A stretch of 63,790 nucleotides of DNA from Candidatus Latescibacterota bacterium (GCA_007571365.1 RKRN01000139.1:1-63790); one strand, 5' to 3'. Numbered from the stretch's first letter, positions 1-9,267 are shown. Numbers and translations: made by a program. The notes: generated by a model not told the origin, from the letters alone.

Positions 1-1
1 G

Positions 2-199
2 CTGTACACCTTAGGGGGACAGCGGGTATGGCAGCAGGTGCTGGAGGTGCAGAGTGCCGGCCCGCAGGAGGAGGTGGAATGGGATGGCCGGGACCAAGCC
101 GGTGCCTTGGTGCCGCCAGGGGTTTATATGGCGCGGGTGCGGGTGGAGGCGGATCAAGGGGATTTCGATCAATTGCAGGTGGTGGGCGTGGCTTATTGA
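2..199 (+). CDS. FlgD-like Ig domain protein, C-terminal end only (5' cut by window)
   Basis: An open frame runs in from the left edge and stops with TGA at 197-199, giving 65 residues. It contains WDGRDQAG, then VPPGVYMARV, and ends in VVGVAY. The pattern WDGRD..G..VPPGVY is the signature of the FlgD-type Ig fold that closes many large secreted proteins in FCB-group bacteria, where it often serves as a C-terminal anchoring or sorting domain. The body of the protein lies outside the window, so its function cannot be assigned. The lipoprotein gene that follows begins 41 nt downstream on the same strand. Confidence 0.7.
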   Translation: MYTLGGQRVWQQVLEVQSAGPQEEVEWDGRDQAGALVPPGVYMARVRVEADQGDFDQLQVVGVAY

Positions 200-240
200 A
201 GCTCAGAAGCGTCGCAAGATCTGGCCAAGAGGTGATCAGG

Positions 241-1008
241 ATGAGGACATTTGTACTCAGTGCAACCGCGGCAGTAGCCTTGCTGTTGGGTAGTTGTGGC
301 TACAAATTGGGCTATCGGCACTTTCCCGGCCCCATAGTGCCCGTCGCCGAAACCCAGCAGACCGAGGAATTTAACGTCGGCGATGACCGCAGCATTACCT
401 TTGTCAAGGGCCGCTTGGAGGTCAGTCTGCAACCGCTAACGGCCGAAATGCTGAACCGGCAGTTTGAGATTCATTCGGCCTCTCCGGCGGGCTTTTACCG
501 GGACAACCCGTACCAAGCTCCAGTCAACCCTTATACTTACGGCGACTGGAAGCCGTCGGGTGAGCAACAAGCACCGGCCCGTTTTGCGGTCTTTTTGCTA
601 AAAATTAAGAACTACGCCTATCCAAAGGTGCGCTTGGATCCGGCCTTGATTGAGATCACAGCCCCCAACGGGCGACGCTATCAGTCGCTCAGCCTCACCG
701 CCCTGATCGAATACTACTGGCCCTATGCAATCGCCTACGCGGGCAATACCTACCAGCCATTCAAGGAGCGAGAGAGCATTCTGCGGAAGACGCTCTTCAA
801 CGACGATATGATCTTTAGCGGTCAGGAAAAAAGCGGATTTGTCATTTTTCCGGCACTGGACGACGATGTCGAGGATTTCGAGATTCGGATTAAAAAAATG
901 ACCTTGCGCTTCGACTACCGAAATGAGCCAACCGAGGCAGTCGATATTCCCTATCAGTTCACCCGGGAAGTCAATTATGCCCTTGAGCCGCCGGCCCCGG
1001 GGCAGTAG
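241..1008 (+). CDS. Putative lipoprotein of unknown function
   Basis: 255 residues. I start at the ATG at 241 because it is preceded by AGAGG and opens a hydrophobic leader ending in a lipobox (LLLGSC, Cys near residue 20); the frame is open further upstream but encodes low-complexity Gly/Arg-rich sequence typical of a non-coding frame. The mature part is rich in Tyr, Phe and Pro and predicted as beta structure; I recognise no family. It probably sits in an envelope membrane facing the periplasm. The next gene starts 12 nt downstream, so it is likely co-transcribed with the parvulin-type isomerase. Confidence 0.75.
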   Translation: MRTFVLSATAAVALLLGSCGYKLGYRHFPGPIVPVAETQQTEEFNVGDDRSITFVKGRLEVSLQPLTAEMLNRQFEIHSASPAGFYRDNPYQAPVNPYTYGDWKPSGEQQAPARFAVFLLKIKNYAYPKVRLDPALIEITAPNGRRYQSLSLTALIEYYWPYAIAYAGNTYQPFKERESILRKTLFNDDMIFSGQEKSGFVIFPALDDDVEDFEIRIKKMTLRFDYRNEPTEAVDIPYQFTREVNYALEPPAPGQ

Positions 1009-1020
1009 GAGCAAAGCGCG

Positions 1021-2679
1021 TTGGCACTAGTCGCGTTTTTCCTTTGGCTGTTTGGCTGCGGTGTCCCAGAAAACGACAATGTGGTAGCCCGGGTCGATAC
1101 CGTGGCGATTACGGTCGAAGACCTGCTCCGGTTCAATATGGATATGCCGGCTCTGCTCCGCTCCGCAGAGCCGGGCGTCCAGATGTGGCGCGAATACCTC
1201 GACAGCATGGTCGATATGGAGCTGATGTTACTCGAAGCCCGGAAGCAGGGCATAGACCAAACACCCGAGTTTGTGAGTAGCTGGGAGCACGAGCGGCGGC
1301 AAAAGCTGATCGGGGAGCTCCTGCGCCGGGAAGTTAAAGAGAAGAGCACTTTTTCGTCCGCAGAGTTGCGCCATCGCTTTGAGCAGTCCAAGTGGAATCG
1401 CATGCTGAAACTAGCCTGCATCCAAGTGGAAACCGCCGAGGATGCCCGGCAAGTAGTGGAAGAGCTCGAGCAGGGGAAAGGGTTCGGGGAAGTGGCCAAA
1501 CTCCGGTCTACCGACCGCGACACCGCCGCCCGCGGTGGCCTGCTCGGCCCCCTCTACGGGCGTGGAAACGTAGAAGAGCAGGGGATGCCGGTGGAGGTCG
1601 CAGAGGAAGTTTTCGCACTAGCAGTAGGAGAGAGCAGCCAGCCCTTCGAGATTGGCGACAGGTACGAGATCTTCCAAGTCGTGGCCGAGAGCCCACCCCC
1701 CGCTAGTTACAGCTTGATCCACGCCCAAGTCCAAATTACCAAAGCCGCTTGGGCCCGCCGCAAAGAGCTGATGGCGGAGTTGGCCGCTCAGTTTGCAGTG
1801 GAACTGGACCAAGAAGGCATTGCTGTCCTGCTGGCAAAGGCCCCGAACTCGAGCTCGGACGCGCTGAATCTAGCCGAGCCGGACCAAGGGGTGGTTCTGT
1901 GTCGTTTCGCTGGCGGACAGTTGACCTTGAAAAATTTCGCCGACACCTACGAGAAAGTCCGTCGCTTCCGGTCCGTCCGATTTGATAGCAGCGGCATCGC
2001 CGAGTTCATCCAGCGGGATCTTTTGCCGGCCACACTCCTGTACAAAGCAGCCCTGAAGCAGGGAATCGATCGGGACTCGTCGGTAGCTGCTTGGCTGGAG
2101 ACCAAAAAAAAGACTATGCTGATCGAAACGCTAAAAGAGCGGGAGGTGGACCAGCAGATCGAACTGAGCGATGAAGCGGTGCGCACCTACTACCAAAGCC
2201 ATCCACATCTTTTCAAAAAACCCAAACAGATCACTATCCAAGAGATTCTGAGTACAACCCGGGAAGAGGCCGAGGCCGTTTTGCAACGGGCTCTAAACGG
2301 GGAAGATATGGACAAGCTAGCCGAACGTTACAGTATCAGGAGTGGGGTTGAGAAAACCAAAGGTTTAATTCACATGCACGCCTATGGACAAACCAACTAC
2401 GGCACCCTCTACGACGAGGCGATGAAGGCGGCGGTGGGCGAGCTAACAGGTCCGGTCCAGCTCGAGGAGGGCTATACCGTATTCAAAGTGATGGAGAAGA
2501 CCGGCTTGCAGCCCGATCCCTTTGAAAAGGCGGCGGCGCGAGCGCGATACTGGCTCAAAAAGGAAAAGGAAGAGGAATTAATCGCCGCCCTACTTCACCG
2601 TCTGAAGGAGAAGTATGCCTCAAAGATCGTCCTATTTGAGGAGCGCTTGAAGAAGATGGATGCCGAAGCCGATATTTAA
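1021..2679 (+). CDS. Peptidyl-prolyl cis-trans isomerase, SurA/PpiC-like lipoprotein
   Basis: 552 residues from a TTG start at 1021, set by AGGAG 9 nt upstream (overlapping the previous stop). A short hydrophobic leader ends in a lipobox-like FGC (Cys13). Residues 25-115 look like the SurA N-terminal chaperone region. Parvulin domains follow at about 130-222 (GGLLGPLYGRG, then VFALAVGE) and about 402-493 (YSIRSG, then AAVGELTGPV). The C-terminus is charged and helical. Such proteins help fold outer-membrane and secreted proteins in the periplasm. The second domain is degenerate in its glycine loop, so catalysis may reside only in the first. It overlaps the TPR gene by 20 nt. Confidence 0.88.
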   Translation: MALVAFFLWLFGCGVPENDNVVARVDTVAITVEDLLRFNMDMPALLRSAEPGVQMWREYLDSMVDMELMLLEARKQGIDQTPEFVSSWEHERRQKLIGELLRREVKEKSTFSSAELRHRFEQSKWNRMLKLACIQVETAEDARQVVEELEQGKGFGEVAKLRSTDRDTAARGGLLGPLYGRGNVEEQGMPVEVAEEVFALAVGESSQPFEIGDRYEIFQVVAESPPPASYSLIHAQVQITKAAWARRKELMAELAAQFAVELDQEGIAVLLAKAPNSSSDALNLAEPDQGVVLCRFAGGQLTLKNFADTYEKVRRFRSVRFDSSGIAEFIQRDLLPATLLYKAALKQGIDRDSSVAAWLETKKKTMLIETLKEREVDQQIELSDEAVRTYYQSHPHLFKKPKQITIQEILSTTREEAEAVLQRALNGEDMDKLAERYSIRSGVEKTKGLIHMHAYGQTNYGTLYDEAMKAAVGELTGPVQLEEGYTVFKVMEKTGLQPDPFEKAAARARYWLKKEKEEELIAALLHRLKEKYASKIVLFEERLKKMDAEADI

Positions 2680-4021
2680 AGCTTGGTACTGCGCTCTTTT
2701 TACGGCCCTCACCATCAGCAGCAGTTGTGGCCACCATCGGTCCCAGGAGCAGGCCGATGCCGCATATGTCGAGGCCAAGCGTCTGGCCGAGACCGGCAGC
2801 TATATCAAAGCTATCGTCGCTTGCCAGCAGGCCCTAGAAGCGGATCAGAACCATCTAGAGGCACTCCTGCTTGCCGGCTCCATCCTCCACAAGCAGGGCG
2901 ATTTTGAGCGGGCTATTCAGCACATCGCCCAAGCCGTACAACGCTATCCAGACAACGTCGAAGCTCGCATTGCGCTGGGCGACCTGTACATGCGAAAGCG
3001 CCAGAACGACCTTTCCGCCTCGGCCTACGAGGCGGCGATTGCGCTGGCTCCCGACCACATCTCGCCCTATCGCAAGCTCGCCATAGTTCTCTGCAATCAG
3101 GGCCGCTATGACGATGCGGTTGCAGCCTTGCTCAAGGCAGTTCAGCTCGCCCCGGAAAACGCCGCCACCCACTACAATCTGGGAGCGGTCTACGAACAAT
3201 TGGCGTACTCCGATTCTGCGATTGCGGCGTACGAGCAGACCGTGGTCCTCGATTCCTCTTATGCCGATGCACACTATCACCTCGGACAGATCTATACCAA
3301 ACTAGGGCACCTTGAAGAGGCCGAGGTTCGCTTCAGAACCGTTCTCCGCCACGACCCGGGATACGCCAATGCTCATACCTTGCTGGGACAGGTGCTGCTG
3401 AAGCAAGGGCGGACGGCCGCAGCGGAGACTGCTTTTCAGAAGGCTCTGGCCGCCGATCCCTTTGAAAAAGAAGCCTATCACCGGCTCGGGACGCTCTACC
3501 TCAGACAGGCCAGGACTGAGGAGGGCCAAAAGCTACTGGCCGCTTTCGAGCGCCTGCGGAAAGCGAGTGATGACATCAGCCGCTACCGATATATCCTGAC
3601 GCTCTACCCAGAGGACGCAGATGCTCACTACAACCTCGGCGTACTCTACGCCGGCCTGGGCCATTTTCCGGCCGCGGCGGCCGAGTACCAACAAACGCTG
3701 GCCATCAACCCCGCTGACCTGAGCGCCCGCAACAACTTGGCCAATATCTTGCTCCGGCAAGGGAAAATAGCCGCGGCGATCCGCCAATATGAGAAGATTC
3801 TAGCGTTCAACTCCCGCTACGTTCAAGCCTATTACAACCTCGGGAATGCCTACATGGCCATGGGCGATGTGCAGCGGGCGACCGAGGCTTTTCAAAAAAC
3901 CATCAAAATAGAGCCTAATCACGCCGATGCGCACTACAGCTTGGGCGCGATCTACCTCGGGCAGGACCGGACGGCAGCGGGCGAGGCGGAACTGGAGATA
4001 TATCGGCGTCTGACAGAGTGA
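2660..4021 (+). CDS. TPR-repeat lipoprotein
   Basis: 453 residues. The leader ends in ISSSC (lipobox Cys near 23). The remainder is about eleven 34-residue tetratricopeptide repeats with the usual pattern (A..LG..Y...G....A...F..AL..DP), for example YYNLGNAYMAMGD near 390. TPR arrays are protein-protein scaffolds; here one would be anchored in the periplasm or at the surface. It starts inside the end of the parvulin gene and is followed after 10 nt by an FG-GAP/ASPIC protein. TPR and ASPIC/UnbV genes often occur together, sometimes fused, suggesting joint work in assembly or binding at the surface. Confidence 0.88.
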   Translation: MPKPIFKAWYCALFTALTISSSCGHHRSQEQADAAYVEAKRLAETGSYIKAIVACQQALEADQNHLEALLLAGSILHKQGDFERAIQHIAQAVQRYPDNVEARIALGDLYMRKRQNDLSASAYEAAIALAPDHISPYRKLAIVLCNQGRYDDAVAALLKAVQLAPENAATHYNLGAVYEQLAYSDSAIAAYEQTVVLDSSYADAHYHLGQIYTKLGHLEEAEVRFRTVLRHDPGYANAHTLLGQVLLKQGRTAAAETAFQKALAADPFEKEAYHRLGTLYLRQARTEEGQKLLAAFERLRKASDDISRYRYILTLYPEDADAHYNLGVLYAGLGHFPAAAAEYQQTLAINPADLSARNNLANILLRQGKIAAAIRQYEKILAFNSRYVQAYYNLGNAYMAMGDVQRATEAFQKTIKIEPNHADAHYSLGAIYLGQDRTAAGEAELEIYRRLTE

Positions 4022-4031
4022 TCCCAGAGGG

Positions 4032-5747
4032 ATGAATAATAAACGCACGGGTTTTTTTATGCTGATAACAAAGTACGGGTTTTGGTTTTTGCGCCGAAGG
4101 TACTGTCTCGCAGCAGCGGTTGTTCTGCAACTGCCGGCAAAGGCAGAGGTCCAGTTCGTCGATGGTACTGTTGCGGCTGGGATTGCCTTTCGCCATCAGA
4201 ATGGGGCGACCGGGGAAAAGCATCTCCCGGAGACGCAGGGTTCGGGGGTGGCTTTCTTCGATTACGACGCCGATGGATGGCTCGACCTGTATTTCGTCAA
4301 TATCGCCGGACCGGGCGCCCTCTATCGCAATCGGGGCGATGGGCACTTTGAGGAGATCACCGGCCGGGCCGGGGTGGCCGAATCGGGCCACGGAATGGGC
4401 TGTGCCACAGCCGACTACGACCAAGACGGCGATCTCGACCTCTACATCACTTGCTACGGGCCCAATATCCTCTACCGCAACAACGGCGATGGGAGCTTTA
4501 CCAATGTGACGAGCCACGCGGGTGTGGGCCATCCGGGTTGGAGTACAGGAGCGGCTTTTGCCGACTACGACCAAGATGGCGATCCCGACCTCTATGTGGC
4601 CAATTACGTGGAGTATCCGCCGGCGGTAAACCCGCCCTGCATTCAAGCCAAAGGGCTACAGGTTTACTGCGGACCCGAGGCCTTCGACCCACAGGCCGAT
4701 GTCTTCTTCCGCAACGAGGGCGACAAAACCTTCGCAGATATTAGCGATGCAGTCGGTTTGCGGCCTTGGGCGGCTAAGGAACTGGGTGCTTTTTTTAGCG
4801 ACTACGACCAAGACGGCGACTTAGATCTGTACGCGGCCGGCGATCGCACACCCAATCTGCTCTACCGCAATGACGGGGACCGCTTCGCCGAAGTCGGCGT
4901 CCTGGCCGGGGTTGCTTTTAGCGACGCCGGAGAAGCTCTGTCCGGCATGGGGGTTGATGCGGGAGACTACGACAACGATGGACGGTTCGACTTCTTCGTG
5001 ACCAACTACCAGTGGGAAACCAACAATCTCTACCGGAACTTGGGAAACGGGTTTTTCGTCGATACCACTTTCGAATCGGGATTGGGCATGCCGAGCCTGA
5101 GATTTCTGGCTTGGGGAACGGTTTTCTTCGACTACGACAACGACGGCGACAGCGATCTCTTCGTGGCCAACGGTCACTTAGATGACAATGTGGAGCTGTT
5201 CGACACTAGTGTGAACTATGCCCAGCAGAACCAACTTTTTAGAAACGACGGTCAGGGTAGATTTGCCGATGTGACTAATGCGGCGGGCCCGGGCTTGGCC
5301 TTGGTGCAAGTGAGCCGCGGGGCCGCAGTGGGAGACTACGATGCAGATGGCGATCTGGATCTGGTGGTCTCCAATAACAACCAGCCGGCTGCGCTCCTGC
5401 GCAACGAGGGGGGGAACCACAATCGCTGGCTGGCTATCAAACTGGTCGGGAGTTATGCCCCGGCCGCCCCTGGTCATTCACAAGATCCCGCTAGCAACCG
5501 GGACGGCATTGGGGCCTTGGTCCAGGTCGTAGCAGGGGGTCGCTTGCAGATCGACGAAGTCAGGAGCGGTTCGAGTTTTCTGTGTCAGGACGATCTGCGT
5601 CTCCATTTTGGTCTTGGTGCATTCAAAAAAGCAGACCTAATTGAGGTGCGCTGGCCTAGCGGAATCGTCGAACGGCTCACAGACGTGGCGGCGAACCAAG
5701 TACTCACCCTGTACGAACCGGATAAATCCGTGAGCTCCAAGCGTTAA
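4032..5747 (+). CDS. FG-GAP/VCBS-repeat protein with C-terminal ASPIC/UnbV domain
   Basis: 571 residues with an N-terminal signal-peptide-like segment. Repeated calcium-binding type loops of the form DYDxDGDxDLY (near residues 77, 120, 178, 258, 362 and 438) define a beta-propeller of FG-GAP/VCBS blades. The last 70 residues (GIGALVQV, then HFGLG, then EVRWPSG) match the ASPIC/UnbV domain of CRTAC1-like proteins. It is probably secreted or surface exposed with a binding role. The ATG at 4032 sits directly against GAGGG, which is too close; the ATG at 4059 would still give a signal peptide, so the exact start is unsure. The LRR lipoprotein starts 1 nt after its stop. Confidence 0.9.
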   Translation: MNNKRTGFFMLITKYGFWFLRRRYCLAAAVVLQLPAKAEVQFVDGTVAAGIAFRHQNGATGEKHLPETQGSGVAFFDYDADGWLDLYFVNIAGPGALYRNRGDGHFEEITGRAGVAESGHGMGCATADYDQDGDLDLYITCYGPNILYRNNGDGSFTNVTSHAGVGHPGWSTGAAFADYDQDGDPDLYVANYVEYPPAVNPPCIQAKGLQVYCGPEAFDPQADVFFRNEGDKTFADISDAVGLRPWAAKELGAFFSDYDQDGDLDLYAAGDRTPNLLYRNDGDRFAEVGVLAGVAFSDAGEALSGMGVDAGDYDNDGRFDFFVTNYQWETNNLYRNLGNGFFVDTTFESGLGMPSLRFLAWGTVFFDYDNDGDSDLFVANGHLDDNVELFDTSVNYAQQNQLFRNDGQGRFADVTNAAGPGLALVQVSRGAAVGDYDADGDLDLVVSNNNQPAALLRNEGGNHNRWLAIKLVGSYAPAAPGHSQDPASNRDGIGALVQVVAGGRLQIDEVRSGSSFLCQDDLRLHFGLGAFKKADLIEVRWPSGIVERLTDVAANQVLTLYEPDKSVSSKR

Positions 5748-5748
5748 A

Positions 5749-7113
5749 ATGGGCGCGATCCGGGTTTTGTCGATTGCGCTGGCCGTTGCCGTGCTCGTTA
5801 GCTGCGGCGATAATGATGCAAGTCCAGTATCAGCCACTAGGACCGACGGCTGCTCTGAAGTAGCGATAAACTGGGAAGGAGATTTTTCGATTGCCACCCC
5901 AGCGGATATAAAGGCCCTAGCAGGCGATGGTTATGGTTGCTTCAGCATCCATGGCAAGTTGTTCATTGAGCGGACGACCCTGACCGACCTAGCGGGCTTG
6001 CACAACCTCTATAGCGTCGGTGGTTTACGACTGCATTCTAATGTAGCCCTGACCAGCTTAGCGGGCTTGCACAATCTCACTCGCATCGAAGGGGAGCTGG
6101 AAATCGTCGGCAATCGAGCGTTGACCAATGTGGACGGCTTGCACAACCTCACCCGCATTAGGGGCAAGCTGGAAATTAGAGATAATGCGTCCCTGACCAG
6201 CTTAGCGGGCCTGCGTAACGTCGCCCGCATCGATGGAGACTTGGCGATCTTCGGCAATGAACCGCTGGACTACGAGGAAAGAACGCAAAGACATGCTTAC
6301 AGCCTAGGCGACGAGCAAGCAGCGCGCGAGTCCGCGGGAAGTATCTTCAGCGACGGCGAGGCCCTGTCCAACCTAGAAGGCCTGCACAACCTACAAAGCG
6401 TCGGCGGCTCGCTGAAGCTCGGCCTCCCGCTCGTCGGCTATAACTTTGGTCTCACTACGCTGGAGGGACTGCGCAGCCTGCAAAGCATTGAGGGCGATCT
6501 GCACATCCAACACAATTTTGCGCTGACCAGCCTAAAAGGGCTACACAACCTACAAAGCGTCGGCGGCGAACTGCATATCCTGCACAACGACCTTCTAACC
6601 ACCTTAGAAGGCTTGAACAATCTGCGCAGCATTGGGGACAACCTGAGTCTTTACCGCAATGTTTCTCTGACCAGCCTAAAAGGGCTGGACAACCTGCAAA
6701 GCGTCGGCGATGCATTGATAGTCCGCGACAATAGACTGCTGACTAGCCTAAAGGGCCTGCACAGCCTGCAAAGCGTCGGCCGGGCCCTGATGATCTGGGG
6801 CAGCGATGCCTTGAAGGACCTAACGGGCCTAGACCAGCTCGCGCAGATCGAGAATCTCCTGATCCACAAAAATAATTCTCTGGCCTCTCTCAAAGGCTTG
6901 GACAACCTGCAAAGCGTCGGAAGCGTCCTACAGATAGATGGCAATAGGTCTTTGGTCAGCCTCGACGGTTTGGGCAACCTGCAAAGCGTCGGGGAGCACT
7001 TGTGGATTGAGGACAACCCCAACCTGCCGGACGATCTGGTTCGGGAACTTGCCGCCAGAGTGATTGAAGGCGGCTTTGAGGGCGAGATTACCATTATGGG
7101 CAACCGGCCATAG
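5749..7113 (+). CDS. Leucine-rich-repeat lipoprotein (receptor-L-like repeats)
   Basis: 454 residues. The leader MGAIRVLSIALAVAVLVSC ends in a lipobox Cys19. After a 50-residue segment come thirteen 24-residue repeats of the form LTSLKGLHNLQSVGGxLxIxxN, a beta-helical solenoid resembling the receptor-L/LRR repeats of bacterial surface proteins. A non-repeat insertion of about 35 residues, rich in charged residues, separates repeats 4 and 5. The DNA repeats are also similar, so slippage or recombination could change copy number. It is last in the chain of overlapping or nearly abutting genes that begins at 241. The ligand is unknown. Confidence 0.85.
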   Translation: MGAIRVLSIALAVAVLVSCGDNDASPVSATRTDGCSEVAINWEGDFSIATPADIKALAGDGYGCFSIHGKLFIERTTLTDLAGLHNLYSVGGLRLHSNVALTSLAGLHNLTRIEGELEIVGNRALTNVDGLHNLTRIRGKLEIRDNASLTSLAGLRNVARIDGDLAIFGNEPLDYEERTQRHAYSLGDEQAARESAGSIFSDGEALSNLEGLHNLQSVGGSLKLGLPLVGYNFGLTTLEGLRSLQSIEGDLHIQHNFALTSLKGLHNLQSVGGELHILHNDLLTTLEGLNNLRSIGDNLSLYRNVSLTSLKGLDNLQSVGDALIVRDNRLLTSLKGLHSLQSVGRALMIWGSDALKDLTGLDQLAQIENLLIHKNNSLASLKGLDNLQSVGSVLQIDGNRSLVSLDGLGNLQSVGEHLWIEDNPNLPDDLVRELAARVIEGGFEGEITIMGNRP

Positions 7114-7192
7114 TAGAAGCACCGCTGGGATTCGCGAGGTATCTAGCCGATTCAAAACACAAGTAGCAGGAACGGCGATAACTAAAAAAATC

Positions 7193-7221
7193 TTGACTTC
7201 CCTAATCATTATTATTTAACT
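7193..7221 (+). promoter_or_regulatory. Weak sigma-70-like promoter candidate upstream of the CBM9-like gene
   Basis: TTGACT at 7193-7198 and TTAACT at 7216-7221 are separated by 17 nt in an AT-rich stretch of the 228-nt gap between the LRR gene and the CBM9-like gene. The -35 element is good and the -10 poor. It would leave a leader of about 115 nt. Nothing else recognisable lies in this gap. Confidence 0.3.
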
Positions 7222-7341
7222 CCCCTAATGAAATCCACAAGGTAAAGCGTCTCTCGCGTAGCATCTAATTTTCCGTTTCTTCCCATCTCTGATTGTGCTC
7301 AAGGTACAATTGGGACCCCCTCTCTTAGGAGGAGATTCAAC

Positions 7342-8298
7342 ATGAAAAAATCTATTCTTTTGCTGTTGCCGTGTGCTTTGGCTCTGGCCTTTAGCGGGCC
7401 AGCTTTGGCACACACGGGCTTGGAGTTTTTCCTGCAAGAAGTGCCCGATCCCGACGCTATGACCATGGATGGAGATGACAGCGACTGGGGCTGGTTCGAC
7501 AACGATCTCGCCTTGGACAGTGCTTTGGATTTTCACGAGCGCAATGACAACGTCCTTGAGGCAGACGATTATGCTGCCACTCTGCGACTGGCTTATTCTC
7601 GTCCGCCAGACAACCGGCTCTACTTCTTTTTTCGGATTCAGGACGATTCACTGCGGCGGCAGGAGCCAGACTTGAAGCGCATGTGGCACGATGATTTCAC
7701 CCAGTTCAATCTCGACAACGACCACTCGGGCGGTCCCGGCTTGGGGGCCAACCTAGACGAGGCGAGCAATCACCAGCGCTATCACATGCGCATATTGCCG
7801 GGGCCGGATGGAGTAGCGGCTTTCAACAGCCAGATCGAGGTGCTCGGCGACGAGAACTTGAGCTGGAATCAGGATGTAGATCTTTTTGGCAACGCCACGG
7901 ATATATGGGAGCTTGCTTGGACGGTTACCCCGTCGGATGCCCAGCACGGCACTCTGGATATAGAGGTCACTTGGGAAGCCCGGCTCAAAACCTACGACGC
8001 CGTTGGTCTGAGCGAGTCAGAGAGCGTTAGGCACGTGTATGAGGCGGGTCAGGTCACCCACATTGGGCCGCGGCTCGTCGATAGCGACGGCAGCTTGTAT
8101 CAGCACGATCTGTGGCTGAAGGATCGATTTACCGGAGCTGAAAACCCGCTCACGTATGACACCCAGGGAGATGGGTTTCCCGACTGGATTTTAATAGGGT
8201 GCGAAGACTGCCCGAATGCGGGAGGATCAGGAGCAACCGCAGTGGAAAGTTCCTCTTGGGGCCGGATCAAAGGTCATCTGAACAATCAGTTGCGCTGA
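7342..8298 (+). CDS. Secreted CBM9-like/DOMON-fold carbohydrate-binding protein
   Basis: 318 residues with a clear signal peptide (MKKSILLLLPCALALAFS, cleavage near ALA-HTG). The start is fixed by TAGGAGGAG 10 nt upstream. The rest is a single beta-sandwich like family 9 carbohydrate-binding or DOMON-related domains: MDGDDSDWGWF near residue 35, RLYFFFRIQDDSL near 95 and FTQFNLDNDHSGG near 120. Such domains bind glycans or heme-like ligands outside the cytoplasm; no catalytic site is seen. The gene stands alone, with a 228-nt gap upstream and an 18-bp palindrome downstream. Confidence 0.75.
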   Translation: MKKSILLLLPCALALAFSGPALAHTGLEFFLQEVPDPDAMTMDGDDSDWGWFDNDLALDSALDFHERNDNVLEADDYAATLRLAYSRPPDNRLYFFFRIQDDSLRRQEPDLKRMWHDDFTQFNLDNDHSGGPGLGANLDEASNHQRYHMRILPGPDGVAAFNSQIEVLGDENLSWNQDVDLFGNATDIWELAWTVTPSDAQHGTLDIEVTWEARLKTYDAVGLSESESVRHVYEAGQVTHIGPRLVDSDGSLYQHDLWLKDRFTGAENPLTYDTQGDGFPDWILIGCEDCPNAGGSGATAVESSSWGRIKGHLNNQLR

Positions 8299-8342
8299 GG
8301 TCTTTCTTTTTTATTTCATTTTTTCATTCTAACGCTGATCGT

Positions 8343-8381
8343 CGGACATGGGGCAGAGAGTTTCTCTCTGCCCCATGTCCG
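8343..8381. terminator. Perfect 18-bp inverted repeat with 3-nt loop between convergent genes
   Basis: Arms at 8343-8360 and 8364-8381 are exact reverse complements around TTT. The element lies between the CBM9-like gene (+, stop 8298) and MTA phosphorylase (-, stop 8395), so it can act as a bidirectional terminator. It lacks a downstream T-run; T-rich sequence lies on its left side instead. The stem is unusually long for an ordinary terminator, so a small palindromic repeat is an alternative. Confidence 0.6.
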
Positions 8382-8394
8382 TTCTACCCGGTAG

Positions 8395-9267
8395 TCAATC
8401 CCAATACTTTCCGTAGAGTACCCGGAGCCGCTCCTTCGCCGCGGGCGGAATCGCCGCAGGATCGGTGACGATAGCGCGCTCGGCAGCGCACAGACAAGGG
8501 CAGGCGGATTCAGCCGGCAGGCGCGTGGCCACCTCGGAGACAATCTGCTTGGCCAGGGTGCTGTTCGCCCGCAGCACCGCTAGCACTTGATCAACGGTCA
8601 CGTCTTCTTCCTCCTCGTGCCAGCAATCGTAGTCCGTGCCCGTCGCCAGCAGTGCGTAACACATTTCCGCTTCGCGCGCCAGCTTGGCCTCGGGCAGAGC
8701 GGTCATGCCGATCACGGCCGCGCCCACGGCGCTGCGGTAGAAATGCGACTCGGCGCGGGTGGAAAAGGCCGGCCCCTCCATGCAGAGATAGGTGCCACCC
8801 TCGTGGACGTTGGCTCCTACCGCCCGTGCGGCCGCGACGACCGCGCCGCGCAATGTCGCGCAGAACGGATCGGCAAACAGCACATGTCCGACTATGCCGT
8901 CGCCGAAAAACGTCGCTGGACGTTGCCCGCGTGTGCGGTCAAAAATTTGGTCGGGCACAATCATATCCCCCGGCCGGATCGACTTCTGCATAATGCCGCA
9001 GGCGCTTATAGCCAAAACGTGGTTCACGCCTAATTGCTTGAGCGCGTGGATGTTGGCGCGAGAAGGCACTTCGCTGGGCAGTAGCCGATGCCCCCGGCCA
9101 TGTCGCGGCAGAAAATGCACTGGGCACCCGCCGATGTGCGCCTCGACAATGGCGTCTGAGGGGGTGCCAAAGGGAGTGTCTAGCCGGTGCTCGGCGACCG
9201 TTTCGACGCCCTCTATGTGGTACAACCCCGACCCGCCAATGACGCCTAATACTGCGGATTGATTCAT
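8395..9267 (-). CDS. mtnP: S-methyl-5'-thioadenosine phosphorylase
   Basis: 290 residues; the ATG at 9267 is chosen over one 24 nt upstream because GGAGAGG lies just before it. It shows purine nucleoside phosphorylase class 2 features: IGGSGLY near residue 12, LPRHGRGH near 54 (phosphate binding), ISACGIM near 90, YLCMEGPAFSTRAES near 180 and GMTALPEAKLAREAEM near 207. It cleaves methylthioadenosine with phosphate to adenine and methylthioribose-1-phosphate, the first step of methionine salvage, in the cytoplasm. Neighbouring genes are unrelated; the divergent helicase gene starts 54 nt away. Confidence 0.93.
   Translation of the reverse strand: MNQSAVLGVIGGSGLYHIEGVETVAEHRLDTPFGTPSDAIVEAHIGGCPVHFLPRHGRGHRLLPSEVPSRANIHALKQLGVNHVLAISACGIMQKSIRPGDMIVPDQIFDRTRGQRPATFFGDGIVGHVLFADPFCATLRGAVVAAARAVGANVHEGGTYLCMEGPAFSTRAESHFYRSAVGAAVIGMTALPEAKLAREAEMCYALLATGTDYDCWHEEEEDVTVDQVLAVLRANSTLAKQIVSEVATRLPAESACPCLCAAERAIVTDPAAIPPAAKERLRVLYGKYWD

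Noticed and set aside
28-240. N-terminal extension of the lipoprotein gene
   Set aside because: The Gly/Arg-rich frame overlaps the end of a genuine FlgD-like reading frame (2-199) in another frame; the lipoprotein leader and ribosome site begin at 241.
5900-7050. Possible CRISPR-like repeats
   Set aside because: The repeats are in frame with the LRR protein, 72 nt apart without unique spacers, and are explained by 24-residue repeats.
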